The notes: generated by a model from the sequence alone, not told the origin. A DNA stretch of 64,000 bases from Phoebastria nigripes (GCA_035582835.1 JAYKAV010002661.1:616041-680040); one strand, 5' to 3'; numbered from the stretch's first letter, positions 38,425 through 51,718 are shown. Numbers and translations: made by a program.

Positions 38425-38525
38425 CATGAAAACTAATGTATGCAAATTGTTACACAGCATTACCACTGCCGTGGTGCCACTATATTGCTGAGATAGTTAA
38501 TTACCAGGATAATGCAGTTTGTCTG
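38425..38525. promoter_or_regulatory. Candidate conserved element with octamer motif
   Basis: Contains the perfect octamer ATGCAAAT (38440-38447), bound by POU-family factors, and TTAATTA (38497-38503), a homeodomain core, about 50 bases apart in sequence without repeats or open frame. Regulatory function is inferred from motifs only. Confidence 0.3.
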
Positions 38526-38845
38526 CTCTCTATCCCCTTGTGCTGCTCCTAAAAGGAAACAAAGGAAACGACATCAGAGAGACAAAGAGAGAGAGAATTC
38601 AGTCCCCTATTAATAACCGCCATAAAGGAAATAAAGGATTAAAGGCCATTCGCAGCACACATGGCATACAGCTCTGTATGGCACAGATGCTGAAGAGGGT
38701 CTTGGAACTGGGCCTGCACCTGGCCACGTTATTCATCAAGAGATAAACCTTGAGATCCTTTCTTAATTTACATTGAATTGCTTTTATGCCAAAAGGAATT
38801 TCACAGAAGTGAGATCTAAGTGAAAACCAAGGCCATTGGTTTCAC

Positions 38846-38950
38846 ACAATGCCTCTAGTCTTGATTCTGCCACTTTCGTGCAGCTATCACATTAGCAGGT
38901 GACTTAAACTGCTGTTGCTTTCCTTCTCTGCAAAAGGAGAGGTAACTTCC
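38846..38950 (+). repeat. MIR-type SINE relic
   Basis: GATTCTGCCACTT, then CAGGTGACTTAAACTGCTGT, TGCTTTCCTTCTCTGCAAAA and GGAGAGGTAACT track the MIR order CTCTGCCACTT, AAGTCACTTAACCTCTCTG, CAGTTTCCTCATCTGTAAAA and TGGGGATAAT. The middle is gapped. Confidence 0.6.
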
Positions 38951-39224
38951 CCCCCATAAAAAGCCCTGGCATTTACCTTAGGGCTGAAATTCTAATTTTC
39001 TGGTGTCTCCCAATAGGGCAATATGTTCTCAATGACTGAGGAGCCAGGTCCTCACAAGAGGGAAGTAATGTCATCGCCAGGCTTTTCATGCTCGCTGCAA
39101 TCAATGATGGCTTTTCTGAAAGCCAATGACAGAGGGTGGTCCTGAATAAAAATGACATGATTTAGCCTTAGGAAGCATACAGAGACTTAATAAAAAAAAT
39201 AAAAATCAAGAAGCTCTATGGATT

Positions 39225-39415
39225 CTGATGACTACCTAATTTTTAGAGCTGTCCTGTGGGATTTAATCGCAATTTTAAAAGGATGGTTAAAACTGCCATA
39301 TTGAATACACAATTGCTTATTACATTTAAAGAGTTATTTATTCATTTTAAAATTGTTCCTATTGATCTCATTCAATCTCTTTATGATCACATTTGTGCTG
39401 TTCCTCCCAGGTTCT
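39225..39415. promoter_or_regulatory. AT-rich candidate conserved element
   Basis: A non-repetitive AT-rich block with several homeodomain-type cores (CCTAATTTT, TTTAATCGCAATTTT, ACACAATTGC, TTATTTATTC) and no open frame of note beyond a 69-codon chance frame. Regulatory status is inferred from texture. Confidence 0.2.
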
Positions 39416-39419
39416 ATAA

Positions 39420-40425
39420 GACGCTTCCTCAAAGGCAGGCTGTCCCTGCAGGTGACATCCATTAAAAGGGTCAGTTGTTTTGAAAGAAAGAGAAAGAGAT
39501 AAGGAGAAAACCCAGCGCTCACTGAGTGGGTAGGCACCAACACCCCACCCCCAGTTATCTCCAGCCAATAACACTACGTGGTGATGAGGTAATGCTTGCA
39601 TCTGATCCACAATGGCAGCGCCTCGGTGGTTTGTAATTCTCTTTAAACAAGACAAAACCAGAAGGCTTCTCTCTCTCTGTTGTGCTGGTGCAAATGAGCA
39701 TCTGAATTCAGATCTTCACAGTTACAGGGAAAGGGGGGTGGCGGGGAAGCGTGCCAGTGCTCAAGCTTTTCTTCCCTTCCCTCTTTTGTAGCACATAAGT
39801 GAGTTTGAAGTGTTTTACTCACGCAAGTTAAAGGAAATCCAAGCAGGTGTTTTGGTTCCTGCTGCAGACAAATCCCAGGATGGACTGGTTCTGAAAGCTT
39901 CTGAGCAAATTTAGAAAACTGCCATTTTTGTATCACTCACAGACCAGCTTACTCTCCTTTCATCATCCCAGTGCACCCAAGGAAAAAAAGATTTTGTGAT
40001 TCAGTATGTAATACATATCAGTGGGGGGAAAGACCACAGAAACAGCTTTGTTTTCCTCAGCCAGTGTATTCTGCGTGTATTTCAATCATGCCTCTGTATT
40101 TTCTTTGACAGGAAGAACAGCTTCTCCTGTGGGGGTCAGTGCCGCCACGGTCGGCAGTCGGTGTATGGGGCGAGCTCCCGAAACAACAGAGCATTGTCAG
40201 CTAAACCTTGGAAGCAGATTGTGTATTACAGGCAACACTTTGGGAGGGAGAGAATAATTCCCCTCTTCATGCTCAGGCCCCAGGCTACCTCTGCAGGTTT
40301 GTAAGGAGGAAGGAAACACCTTGTCACCAATGGAATACACTTGGTGAGAAGTCACGGCAAAGAAAAGAGGGCTTGCGCCCAACAAGCCTGGTCCCAGCCA
40401 TCACCGAAGTCCCCCTGACTGCGCC
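39420..40425. other. Noncoding stretch, small CpG cluster
   Basis: Unique DNA. About six CpGs fall within 60 bases at 40130-40190 (GCCGCCACGGTCGGCAGTCG) in an otherwise CpG-poor stretch. Three overlapping open frames here have no recognisable domain. Confidence 0.55.
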
Positions 40426-40429
40426 CAGA

Positions 40430-40570
40430 GCAAGGGCCAGCCTGGTGGCATTTTCCCGTCACTCTCCTGACTGCAAGAGCAATTTAAAATGGATTAACTG
40501 CCCTCTATACTTGTGCATCACCAGCCGGGTAATTGTCCTCGGCTGGCCGAACATTTTTAAGTGTTCATTT
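40430..40570. promoter_or_regulatory. Candidate conserved element with GC-stem hairpin
   Basis: CCAGCCG (40521-40527) pairs with CGGCTGG (40540-40546) around a 12-base loop that contains TAATTG. The flanks hold AATTTAAAATGGATTAAC. A stem with intact CpGs next to an AT-rich stretch is unusual here; function is unknown. Confidence 0.25.
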
Positions 40571-40793
40571 TTCTGTTAGAAAAAGTATTTCTCCCTTCAA
40601 TCAAGCGCAATTACCCCAACCATCTCTTCTAATCGTTGTCCTTCCAGAAGATATATTCCCTAGGGGCTTTCTTGCCAATACCAGTGGATGTTTTATTAGG
40701 GGATTATAGTGACCTGCTGGAGCTGGTGGCCATCTTTCATCTGCAGCAAGCCAGTGTTAAAACTTTATGGACACGGATACTGGGATGGCTTGT

Positions 40794-40815
40794 GGGCATG
40801 GGGGGGTGGATGGGG
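40794..40815 (+). other. G-quadruplex motif
   Basis: The runs GGG, GGGGGGG and GGGG are separated by CAT and TGGAT; splitting the seven-G run yields four G-tracts of at least three with loops of 3, 1 and 5 bases, which satisfies the common G3N1-7 rule. Confidence 0.6.
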
Positions 40816-40999
40816 CAGAAACAGAGACCCAGAAACACACATGTGAATAGCAGTTGTGCCTCTTGAATTGGAGCCAAAACTCCACAGATGCCCAGCTGGG
40901 CGAGTCCATATGGAGCCTCTGGGGGTGGGAGCCATGGAGATGTTACTTATTTTTGAGACATCTTCCAATTTTAATTGCTGAGGTAGCCTCTTTTCTTTA

Positions 41000-43900
41000 T
41001 CTCAACAGGAGTTACAGTGGGAGACCAGAGATACACAGCTTGGCTGTTATTCTAGTATAAACCCACCCCAACAAGGGCAGTGGGAAATCAAAATCTGCTG
41101 CCACTTTACAGAGCTCTCGGCTCCGGTCCAGTCAAGAAGAAACAAAAGGAGAAATGGGAGCATGTTCCCTATTTGCAGCACATCTGCTTCAGTGCACCCA
41201 GATACACAGATAAAAGTCCAGTGACAAGAATGGAGTGAACACGAACTTAAAGAAATCCCACCCTAAGTGTGGAGCCCAATAGCCCTTCTCCTGAAAGGCA
41301 GGAGATACACTGGCTTTGTACAGCACATTGGGAGAAGATTCAAATACAAGAGATTGAAAAGTTTTTGTACCCAAAAAAATGAAAAAAACACTTCTGTTCA
41401 ATTAACCTTCAAAAATGATTTTGAACTTTTCTTGGTTTTTTATCAAATGTACATTACAATGGCATTTTAATGTCTGTCTTCTTTCTATTCTGTAGTCAGC
41501 TTGGTAAAATATGTCTTTCATTGTACAGGGGTTTCTCCTTTGCCCCTTCCCTTTCTCCCCACCCAGTAGAAAGGGCATTTTGGGGAGATTTCCTCACTCA
41601 TCTCCACTGCAGTTGTTTTGCAACATGAATGTAGCATTACTGTTGGCAATGACAACTTGCCCTAACTCCTCTTCACTATGCAACGGAGCATGGATGTGCA
41701 GAGCCATGATGAGGATGCTCTTCAAAGTGTTCACTGATATCTAAATAGCATCATTGCACATTGGTGAAAATACTTGTCCATCTACTCCCTGGGCCCTGTT
41801 ACATAAAAAGATGCTGCCTCTGTAGGGGCAGCCAATTCAAGGATGCTCTAGCCTGTCTGAGTTACAGGGGGCTATAAAAAGCCACCTGGAAGATGGCAAC
41901 AACTGGAGAATACAGTCAAACAGCCAACTCTCTCTTCCTTCCTGTTAAGTTACCACTTTACTTGATCCTTATTCCTGAGTCCAGAAGGGGAATTCGTTTC
42001 TCCACGCTGCAGAAAGTGGAGAAGAATAAGAGTGCAGTGCAAAGCTGGATCACCTGAAATTTTCCTTGCTTCCAGCTGCCTAAGAAGGAACACACTTAGC
42101 CTCTAAAATTCAGAATGGGATCCTGATTTTGATGTATCCCAGTAGTTACAGGTTTTTGAATCAGTGGATCTGGTTCAGCTCATGATGGGGATGGACCTAG
42201 GCACAATACCCTGATCAGCTCAGAAACTGACCGTCACGCAACCTGCACAGATGTGCAGGTACCACACTTGATTTGGGCCCATGTTTAAGTTAAACTTTCT
42301 ATGTTCAAGAGTGATTCCTCCTACAGGGGAATACTGTGAATAAGAGCTGAGGGTCACAGAGACTGATCCCTGGAACATCTACAGGTATATAAAACTTTCA
42401 CTTTGAAGAATTGCAAAAACTGTCCCTGCTGCGGGAGGAGGAGAGGAAACAAAGCCTCCTGCAGAAACCAGAGTCGGTATACTGTCAGTCACGACCAAGA
42501 GGGGAACATCTAGAGGAAAAAGAGAAATATTTTTTGGCAAAGCAGTGAGATAAGAACTAAGTCACCCAGGCCAAGGGAGTCAAAATGTATACAAGCTATC
42601 AGGAGAAAATAATGCTCAGGGGAAGGAGGATGATATGCAGATATCTAGTTGGCATGACCAAGAAAACACATATGGAGGGAGAAGAGGACTCTGCAAAAGA
42701 AGGTGAGAGAGCAAATGAAGAGTGAAGGGAAGCAGTGAAGTCAGTCTGTTTAGCAAGGGGCAAAGCATGCGCCTGATGATCTGGAGTACATCACTTCGTG
42801 GACGACCAACTTGAGACCTCTTAGTGGAACCTGCTTTCCAGAAATGCATGAGCTCTCAGCTCCTGATGGTCAGGGGCCCTTTAGAAAGGCAAACAACAGC
42901 ATTAGTGGTGTTGGCCATAAAAGAAGCTAAATTGCATCACTACTGTCTGGACTGCCTCCTCACAGAAGAGTTGGCTATGACTGCCTCAATGCAGAAGGAA
43001 ATTGGGAAATTTTGATATAGGAAAGAGCCTCCTCATGCCTGAAGGAACGTCCAACTTGAGGATAGGCAGCACAGCTTCCAGAAATGGGATTCTCAAGGGG
43101 TTAAAGAGCTGGGTGCAGGTAGGGGATGGCATGGGAAGGAACCACGGACATTTATTAGCAGGGGAATGGCATGAGGCCACTGGCAGGGAGACTAAGATAT
43201 CACAGTGAGAAGGAGGAATAACAAGTCCAAATCCTAGACATCAGCTGCTCAGTGAGTGAGTGTAAGGAGGCTGTAGCTGCAGTGCCTCCCTCACCCCATT
43301 GCCCTGCGGGAAATATCTCCCCGACCCGGCACAGCCTCACATGTCTGTTACATGAGGAGGGAACAGCCATACCTCGTCTCAGCTCTCTGTCACACCTGCA
43401 TTCAACACTAGCTCTACAAAAGTTCTTCTAGTGTTTCATAAGCTGGATCTGACCTACAAGAAAATCTAAGCGTTTTAGCTCTATGTTTACAGCATTGTAT
43501 CCTCCTGTCCTTATTTCATATAACTTCTTTTGCCACTGATGACAATATTTTATCTTTCTTCCTCCATACACCTTCAGCCCTAAGTGCTGATTTAAATGCA
43601 CCTCTTTAGAGTCTGTTCATTAAATGCTAAACTATGTGTGTGCTTTTCCCTCAGCAAAACAATCTACCTACTGAGATCCTTTGCCCTGCAGAGGTGACTT
43701 GAAGAGTCACTTGAAGAGAGGAGGTGACTCTCCTCATCCTTGAAAGATGAGGAGATAACACTAAGAGGAAAGCTAACAAGCAACAAGGGGAAACTCGGTG
43801 ACCACAGAAACTGGACGTCTGTAATGAGATACAAACTGAAAATGAGAGAGCACTGACACTCTGTTCTTCTACACAGAGACAACATCGTTCACCTTGCCTA

Positions 43901-44650
43901 ACGAGCAGTGTGTCACAAAATGAGCAAAAATTGGGATTCAGCTGCACTGAATAACTTCTAGTGCAAGCTGCAGTAATAGGTAAGCTTCATCTGGTGAAGA
44001 GTGAACATGCTTAGCAAGCACAGCAGAAGTAGCCCATGATTATTACATGAGGGGGGGAAACAAACTAAATTGTATTTATTTAAAAGGACGCAGACAAGAG
44101 GTCTTTCAAAATTCTTAAAATAATCATCTCTGTTCACTGTTTTTACAAGTCACCTCATGGAAGATTGAAATTGAGACATGGTTCCCTGAAAACTTCTCCA
44201 CTCCCCATTCAACAACCCTCACTTTGCTTGTTGCGCTGTGCCAGTAGTGATCACTGAGATCAGAGGAATACATTTGTGCTTTGTGCCAGCAGTGAGTGTT
44301 TTTTTAGTGGGACACGTTTCAGTGGCACAACTTAATGGCCCCACAAACATCTCAGAGACAAAAGGATCAGTCACTGACACAGAAAACCAGAACATCCAGC
44401 ACCAGAAATATTAATTCTCAAAAGTGGCGTGAGAGTTTTAGAAGATATGTACATCTGTAAGCTTCAGTGCACTAGTGAGCTATTAAATATGGTGGGTTGG
44501 AAGAAGCACTAGCAGAAATTATCGCATAGCTACCCAATGTGGGATGGAGGGATTTTTTGCACCTTTCTTTGAAGTGGTTTGTTTTGGTCACTCTTGGATA
44601 CACCGTACTGGACAACAGAAGCCACTGAGCTGGCTAAATACCACAACTAT
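41000..44650. other. Noncoding stretch, no gene seen
   Basis: Unique DNA with chance open frames below 100 codons. A small imperfect internal duplication (GAGGTGACTT and GAGGTGACTC, 43691-43730) is the only structure seen. Confidence 0.6.
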
Positions 44651-44682
44651 ATCTATCTTCCTACCTTTACAGTACTGAGCTG

Positions 44683-44810
44683 TGCGTCTATAGCACCTTT
44701 CATACCAAATCCCTGAAATGCATTACAAGTCTAAGGACAAGACCTTCAAAAGCTACCATGTGTGTCGCTCCAGTGCATATCAGTGGGAACTAGGTGCACA
44801 ATTTTGGCCT
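44683..44810 (-). repeat. Possible ancient amniote repeat fragments
   Basis: CTATAGCACCTTTCATACCA followed by CCCTGAAATGCATTACAAG resembles the outer end of amniote MIR-type elements (CTATAGCGCCTTTCATC, CTCAAAGCGCTTTACAAA). About 45 bases on, CTCCAGTGCATATCAGTGGG and AACTAGGTGCAC resembles another old, widespread reptile/bird repeat word. Both are short. Confidence 0.35.
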
Positions 44811-44819
44811 GCTTCAGTA

Positions 44820-47800
44820 GTATGGACAGAATCCTAGCTGATTCACCTTTGCTAGGCACTGTGAGGCAGGCAAACCCAAAAGGTAATGACTTAAAATAGT
44901 GCTTGGATGCAGCATGTAAGACAAGGCATTGTGCTAGGGGTGGAGGGGCATGCAAAGGAGAACAGCACATCAGATTGAATTCACAGGGAGAGGTAACAAA
45001 CAAAATACAATAGTCAAGCTGCAGATCGGCCAGAAAAATAGTAGTATCTGTCCTGCAGGGGAAAAAAATGCTCATCTGAGATTCAGATTAGTTAGCAGTC
45101 CAAGGCGTGGGTAATACAGTCTTATTTATCACAACCGTTTCATTCATTTCTGTTCCAAAGGAAGGAAATAAAACCAGCAACTGATAATGTTTAGCATTTT
45201 TGCTGCACTGCTCATTTCAAATTGCAAAACAGTAATTTAAGCGTTTTGGTACAAAGGCTAGTTTATACATGGGTCACTGAACCACTGAAATGCAGCCTCC
45301 GCAAGGTTTGCAGTAGCAGTGGGAAAAGTTGGTTTCAGTGAAAAAATGATGAAACAAATAGCTGTTCCAGTGAACAATGTCAGGAAATGCTCTGTGACTG
45401 CACAGGGCTGGGAAGCGCCAGATGCCTAAGCCAGCATCCAGAAGACACCTGTACAATACACCACCTGGCACGCTCCTCAGCTTCCCTAGGAAGAAGGGAG
45501 GTTGAGTCACAAAAAATGAAGGGTATTTTCTTCTGAAAATAGTTCCTGCCTGCTGATATGGCCCCTGAGCACTAGACAGAAATGAAGGGGAGACAGGCTT
45601 AGGAAGTACCCGGACATGGATTTGGGGTTGCCAAGCCAATGTTGGTAGCTCTCAAGGAACCCTGATGTGCCGCCAAGGCCTGCTGTGCTGTTTATGTGCA
45701 CAATACAAAGACAGTGATTGTCTCCTTAACAATAACCACATTACACTTATCAGAAATTATTATCTTCAGCAAAAAAAGCCATCAGCTCCCCACTCCTCAG
45801 CATTAGTGTTGCCTGCAAGACACTTGGTTCCAACAACGAAATTACTGAGTCACCTCTGGGCCAGTACTTCTATGAATGGAGAATGGTGCATGGTTGAGGA
45901 GGGTGCTTATGTTCTGGCTTGTCTCAGGGCTAGGTAGCATTTCCATAGTCTTTCTGCTCCCTTGGGGCGTAGTTTAGAAAAAAAGAAGCAGGACTACATG
46001 GAGACTGTGCAGTGTGAGTAAAGAGGCTTGCCTTTTCCAGGATGTCTTTGAAGGACAAATCAGAGAAAAGGAAGAATTGCTTCAAAGTAGAGAACGAATT
46101 CCTAACATCATCTAAATGAAACAGGCTTCTCCTCATTTATGCTGTCAGGATATTAATGGCTTTTAAAACAGGTTAATCCAAGAAGTAACCAAGTGAAAAG
46201 ATAGGACTATCATTGCTGATACTCCTCTTATCCTCCTATTTCTGCCTCTCTGACTACAAGCCGTTTCCTGCCAGCTGGAGGAGACGTGTCAGCTGGTGCT
46301 GGCCCATGACTCACGGGGACTCAGCCTGCAATGGGCTGGGCAAGACCTTGGTGGCCTCAGAGGCCAAGTCAAAATTCTTCCATCACAGTAGAGGAAAAGA
46401 GCTGGAAGACATCCCTGGCCAAGGCATCGCTCCACCCTTCCCCGGCCTGAAATAGCACAGGAGACAAACCCAGAGGAAAGAGAAACCCTGAGGAGCCCAT
46501 GGCAGAAGACCCTCCTTGGGACTGTTCACTGTAGGGGATGGGGCTTTCTTGTGTGCAACGTGGATAGCAGGCACTGGAAAATGTCTGGCACGAGTATTGG
46601 GCAGAGGGGGTTGCTCAAGGCCCACACAGCTCCTTCCCAGTCTCTGAGGAGCTCTTCCCAGGCCCACTCACTTGTGGTGTCAGCAAACCCCAGAGAAACA
46701 ACTGGTTATGTAGAGCAGCACGCAGACTGGAGGCAGCCGTCACAGGCCAGTCACTTGGAGTTCGTCATAAACAACATTGATTGCCCCAGACACTACCTTA
46801 GGAGGTCTCGTGGAAAAGGCACTCTGCTTTAAAAACTTGACTTAGGCATAACAAAACCCCAACAATTTCTATCTCATGCTAAACTGGGTTAATCTTTGGG
46901 GGCAAAATATTTTGTACATGCACAATATATAAATACCTTACATATGCCTCCTGCAAGTGACTGCCTACTTATCCAGCTGGTGATGGTGTCCAGTTAGAAA
47001 GCCACTTGTTCTCCAGCACTGAAGGCCCATCTAATACTGAAAGATGACTAGTTTGCATCAGGCAGCAGGGATGTCCAAGCTCCTTTTTTCTGCCAGAGTC
47101 CCTCAGCGTCAGATGATACAAAATTATTTTAAAATATTTTTTGGCATTTAAGAAAAAACAAGCAGTGCACAACTAAAGTAGTATTTACACACATGTAAAT
47201 GTGTCAGCTAGCTAGCTTTGCTTCATTTTCTTCCACTTTCTGAAATTAAACTTCTGGAAAATATTGGCAACTTTCACATGAAATTTGAGTCAAAAGAAAA
47301 AATCCAACACACCCAACAGTGAATTTGATAATAGAATGATTATTGTGTGACTCACCCCTATAAGTGTAACAACTGAGAGTTTATAAAGTATGCACTTGGG
47401 CTCTGGGCTGCCCACCTACACTTAATTTCCTCTGACTGTGGAATGTCCTTTGGCAGCCTTGCAGCTAACCGATACCCAGGAGTGTGAGGAAAACACTACA
47501 ACTTGTACAGTATTATCGGTCTAAATGCTGTGGGCTCATATTTCAGTCAGCCAGCGCAAGGTTACTTGTAAAACACAACCACACCTTGTGAGAAACAAGA
47601 ATTCATAGGGCCATGGCTGGAAAATGTGTGCTCAGATAGCACAGAGATGAATACATTAAAACTGCTAGATAGATACTATACCAAAAGGCACCTGCAAATT
47701 TTTCCCTTTCTGCCACAACCTTTTGGCTCACAAGCCAAGCAGCGTGCTAGTTAAAGAGGAGCCTGACTGGCTACACACCCTGTACGTGGTGATGTATGAG

Positions 47801-50800
47801 TGTTGATGGAAATACTGCTCCTTAACTCAGCTACCCATCTGCATTACTGGAGTGCCGTGCCTAATGCACATTCATCACTCCTACATCATGCTCCCCAGTG
47901 GAGCTGTGACCACCCCTGTAGAAATTCCTTGCTGGACATTCAACGCGCTTCTGTTGCACGTTGAGCTTCCTGTGAGAGTGAGCGGAGGCTGCTGTAACAG
48001 TATTTTCCTTCACTTCTGGCATCCTTCTTTAGCTGGTGGTGCATAGGCCGTCCTGGAGAAGAGACCTGTGTTCAGCCTGGTTGTGGCCCTCCTGAGATCA
48101 GAGGTGGCCCTCACAGTTATTCAAAATAAGCATACCTGTATGCAATTCTCAGTCATCTTTGGTGTTCATTGAGGCTATCATCTCATACCCTTTAAGCAAT
48201 TCAGTCCTTCTCCTACATGTGGCTTTCCCTGGAGTCTCTTCTAAGGGAGCTGAGCCTCTCCACTCCAGAGGCAAAGGCTTCTCTTCTCCTTGTCCTGCCA
48301 GCCTGGTCCTGTCCTTAGCCTGTCGCAGTCACAGCACAGGCATTAATCCCAAAGGTTTCTGTTTGTTCTTTCACCTCTTGTGTGGTGAGGAGGAAGGGGT
48401 ATTCTGCTTGACTCGCTACACAGCTAAGCACTTCATCAAAACCAGTTCCATACTCATTACCCAGAAGTCCTAAGAAGTCGTAGCAGGTTTCCCCGCCTGT
48501 GACAACAGTCTCTTGCGTTTTGTCAGAACTGTGGACCCATCCAAAGAGAAATAGCCTTTTTACTTCAGTGGTTGCTGGACTGGCCTGAACTCAGCAGCAT
48601 CTAGTAAAATCCCAAGTAATAGCATCTCAGAAAGGACACACAAAAATATCAGCATGAAAAATTCCAAACTAGGGATATTGCAAAGCCAGAACAATTTGTA
48701 GGAGAGCACTGCAGCAGACTACTTTAGCACCGGAGAGTCTGGAGCAGCAGGCCAGTAACACCCACCTGGCACACTCAGTGGCTTATTTGACTTTAAGGAG
48801 AAACAAAGGTTCACTTCTAACTTTGGGCGCATTAAAGCACTGACTGATTCTACATTTAGATAGACATTGGGCCTCTCACTTGTTTCTTAGCCATTAAAAA
48901 TAAAAACTCACTTATTTGTTTTGTTATTATATTAGAATTAATAGGATTCCAATACTGTTTTTTTCCCCAGGAAACTCAGAATGATAAAGGTCTGTCTGGA
49001 AAACTGCAAACAGGCAGTGTGATTGGAACAAGAAGGCTTGACCTTGCTGCTAACCTACTCTGCAAGCATCTCCTCTCTGCTTCTCCCCCTTCTCCTCTGT
49101 AGATGGACAGAGAAAAGGATGGCATTTCTCCAAGTTTGTAGAGCAGCTGGGTTTTTTTTGCTGAAGAGTTGTGATCTCTAAGCTAAAGACTAGCACAACT
49201 TCAACCCCACCCCAAACCACACAAAAACTCCTAACCCTCTGCTTGGTACAGAGCAGAGCCCCGTGGCAAAGCTGTCACGTGCCGAAAAGGAACCTGTACT
49301 GTAAGGGGGTAGGGTTAGGGCATGCCTCTGCTCCTGGTGCAGTAGCTGGCTCCAAATCAGCCCCTGCTTAGCAGGACAGATCGTTCCTTCCTGGAGTCCA
49401 GCTTCCAGAGGACCGTGTCACAGCCACATCCTCTGCACAAACTCCTTTGCTGAAGTAAACTCAAAACTAGTGTGGGTAAATAAACACCAGGCTGCTGGGT
49501 CCACCCATTCGCTTCAACATATTAGATTGCAGCTACAACACATAAGGTGCTTTCTGAGCAGAGGGGAAACCGATGCTTTTCCCGTGTAGCATTCATTAAA
49601 AGCAACAGGTAAAGAGCCAGATACGTCAGCAACCCAAACAATTGGATGGGCCTGATCCAAAATCCCCTGAAAGCAGTGGAAAGACTCCCACAAACTTCAA
49701 AAGAGCCCTGCCTGAATAGCAAAGTGAAATGTTACAGGGAATGTTATACATCTTAGTTTATTTCCTTTATGGAACTGAGTTCCACCTTTTCTACACATGC
49801 CAGCAAACCTTCCCATGCACACACCTTTTTTTTTTTCCTTATCTCATCCCTCCCTGCTTTGAAAAAAGGCTGATATGACCCGATTATTTTTCAGTGCTGT
49901 GGCTTAGTCATGACTGCCACTTGCTCCCACAAAGCAAACCAGAGAGTCCTTCCCTCTCCCAGGAACCTCTGTGACAGCCAGGCAGTGGGAAGGAGCAGGC
50001 CACCAAGCTGCACGGTGAGGAAGCTGTGCTCCTGGCACACCACACTCACCACTTCACCTGCTCCACCAGCATAGAAATTGCTTGTCTCCTGCAAGGCTGG
50101 AGGGCAGCCTTGCTCCTGGGAAGAGGGCTCACCTGCCCCTCTAGATCTGCACAGACGTGGTGTTACTTTGGTTTGCATGAAAATCAGGCTTTCTGTTTAG
50201 GTTTTTAACAATGCTTTGTATTTTGGGACCACAAAACCATATATCAGGGCACTTCACACAATGTTACTTTCTTTACTAAAGGAAAAATTCCAGAGCTCTC
50301 ACTTTTCAACTTGATTTCTTCCCTTCTCCAGAACCCAGATGACTGAGGACTTGACAAATCCAGGGATGGCCTTGACATCTATACCTATGACATGGGGATG
50401 GAGCTACAGTGCTCAGCAGCAAAGACTGCTGCAGTGTTATGAGAGGAACTGAACAGATCACCTTCTCCCGTCCCAACCTCTGTCTGAGCAGTGAGCTCAG
50501 AAACAGTCAATAGGCTGTCCATTATCTCCTGTCTTTCAGTCAATGATAAACACAATGCTAGTGCTTTAAAACAAAGAAAGTAAAAATAATAGACTATCAT
50601 ATCAGTGTTCTGCTTCACTGGAGCTAACCAGACCTGTTCCGGAACAAGCAATATAATTTTGCATGGGGATTCTATTATCCGAGGGCATTAAATGCTGGGG
50701 GGGAAAACCCAACCACCAAACCACAAACCAATCCTGGAATCATGTACAAAAAACCCACTCTTATAATCTAGGAGTTGCTTTCCCAATTCACATTAAAAAA

Positions 50801-51055
50801 AAAAAAAAATTATCTCTTTCAAACCGAGAACAGCACCAAATGATTCTCATGCATGTCTGGGCACATACTCATGTGCATATACCTGCACATGCTGCACGTG
50901 TCCCAGAATCACAGGACAGCTAATTCAGCAATGGGACATGTGGTGCTGTGCAAACCATGACAAATGCTGCAGCGTGAAGGGCAGCCCATCTGACTGGCAG
51001 CGATGTGTGAAACCAAGCAGTTCCAGTTCTCAGAAGCCTTTTGCCTCCTGGAAGG
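44820..51055. other. Noncoding stretch, no gene seen
   Basis: Unique DNA. Open frames up to 121 codons have no domain. A T run (49826-49836) and a 15-base A run (50795-50809) are the only simple repeats. Confidence 0.6.
50795..50809 (+). repeat. A15 homopolymer
   Basis: Fifteen consecutive A's without a recognisable retroposed element in front. Confidence 0.9.
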
Positions 51056-51059
51056 CTGT

Positions 51060-51215
51060 AAATAAAAGGGGAACTATCATCTTTGGCCTGAAGATTGTGG
51101 TGTTGTGATAAACAGAAAATCTAATTAATCAGGAGCATTATGTCTGATTTGTGCAAACTTGTGGCTGAGCAGCTATAAATTATATCACCATATTCAATTA
51201 CTGGAAACAACATTT
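51060..51215. promoter_or_regulatory. AT-rich candidate conserved element
   Basis: TAATTA (51122-51127) within TCTAATTAATCAGG, TGTGATAAAC and CAGCTATAAATTATATC lie in a non-repetitive block without an open frame. Regulatory status is inferred from motif density. Confidence 0.2.
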
Positions 51216-51668
51216 CCTGCGTAAAGCAACCTCTGCAGTCTGTAGGGAGATCTCCCAATTTCAGGCGTACATTTGTTAATCACTGCTTTAATTTTTCCAC
51301 TTGAAATGGAAGAATAGAATCTGTGCAGAGCCAGAAGTTCAAAAAGTCTTTCAATCTGGAGTGTTAAACCATTTGACCATCTTTGCAATCTTTAAGCTCA
51401 TAACAAATACACAGAGTAAACAGGCATCTTAAAGATAAAGATACCTTGGTTGATGTGCACAACTAATAAGAACTTTTTCCGTTTTCAGCCATCCCATAAA
51501 AATGCTGATTAAGTCAAAACCAAAATGTTTCACCAAGATATACTGATTTTGATGAAGTTTGCAACAGAAGGTCTCAAAGGTGGACTCTAGCCATTTCTTG
51601 AGAGACAGCCTGAACTGAAAACCTTATCTTTTCCATTGAAAGGCTTTGAATTTATTCCAAAGCAGAAT

Positions 51669-51718
51669 GGAAACAAAATTTGTTCCAACAAATTTGTTTT
51701 GGAAACAAAAGTTGTTCC
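51669..51718 (+). repeat. Interlocking palindromic repeat
   Basis: GGAAACAAAATTTGTTCC (51669-51686), its inverse-like CCAACAAATTTGTTTTGG (51685-51702) and GGAAACAAAAGTTGTTCC (51701-51718) overlap by two bases each. The first and third are direct copies 32 bases apart with one mismatch, and each unit is itself a near palindrome. Confidence 0.85.

Noticed and set aside
50900..50940. CAGAATCACAGGAC resembling the terminal word of CR1 3' ends
   Set aside because: No preceding CR1 3' UTR sequence and no repeated ATTCTATG tail.
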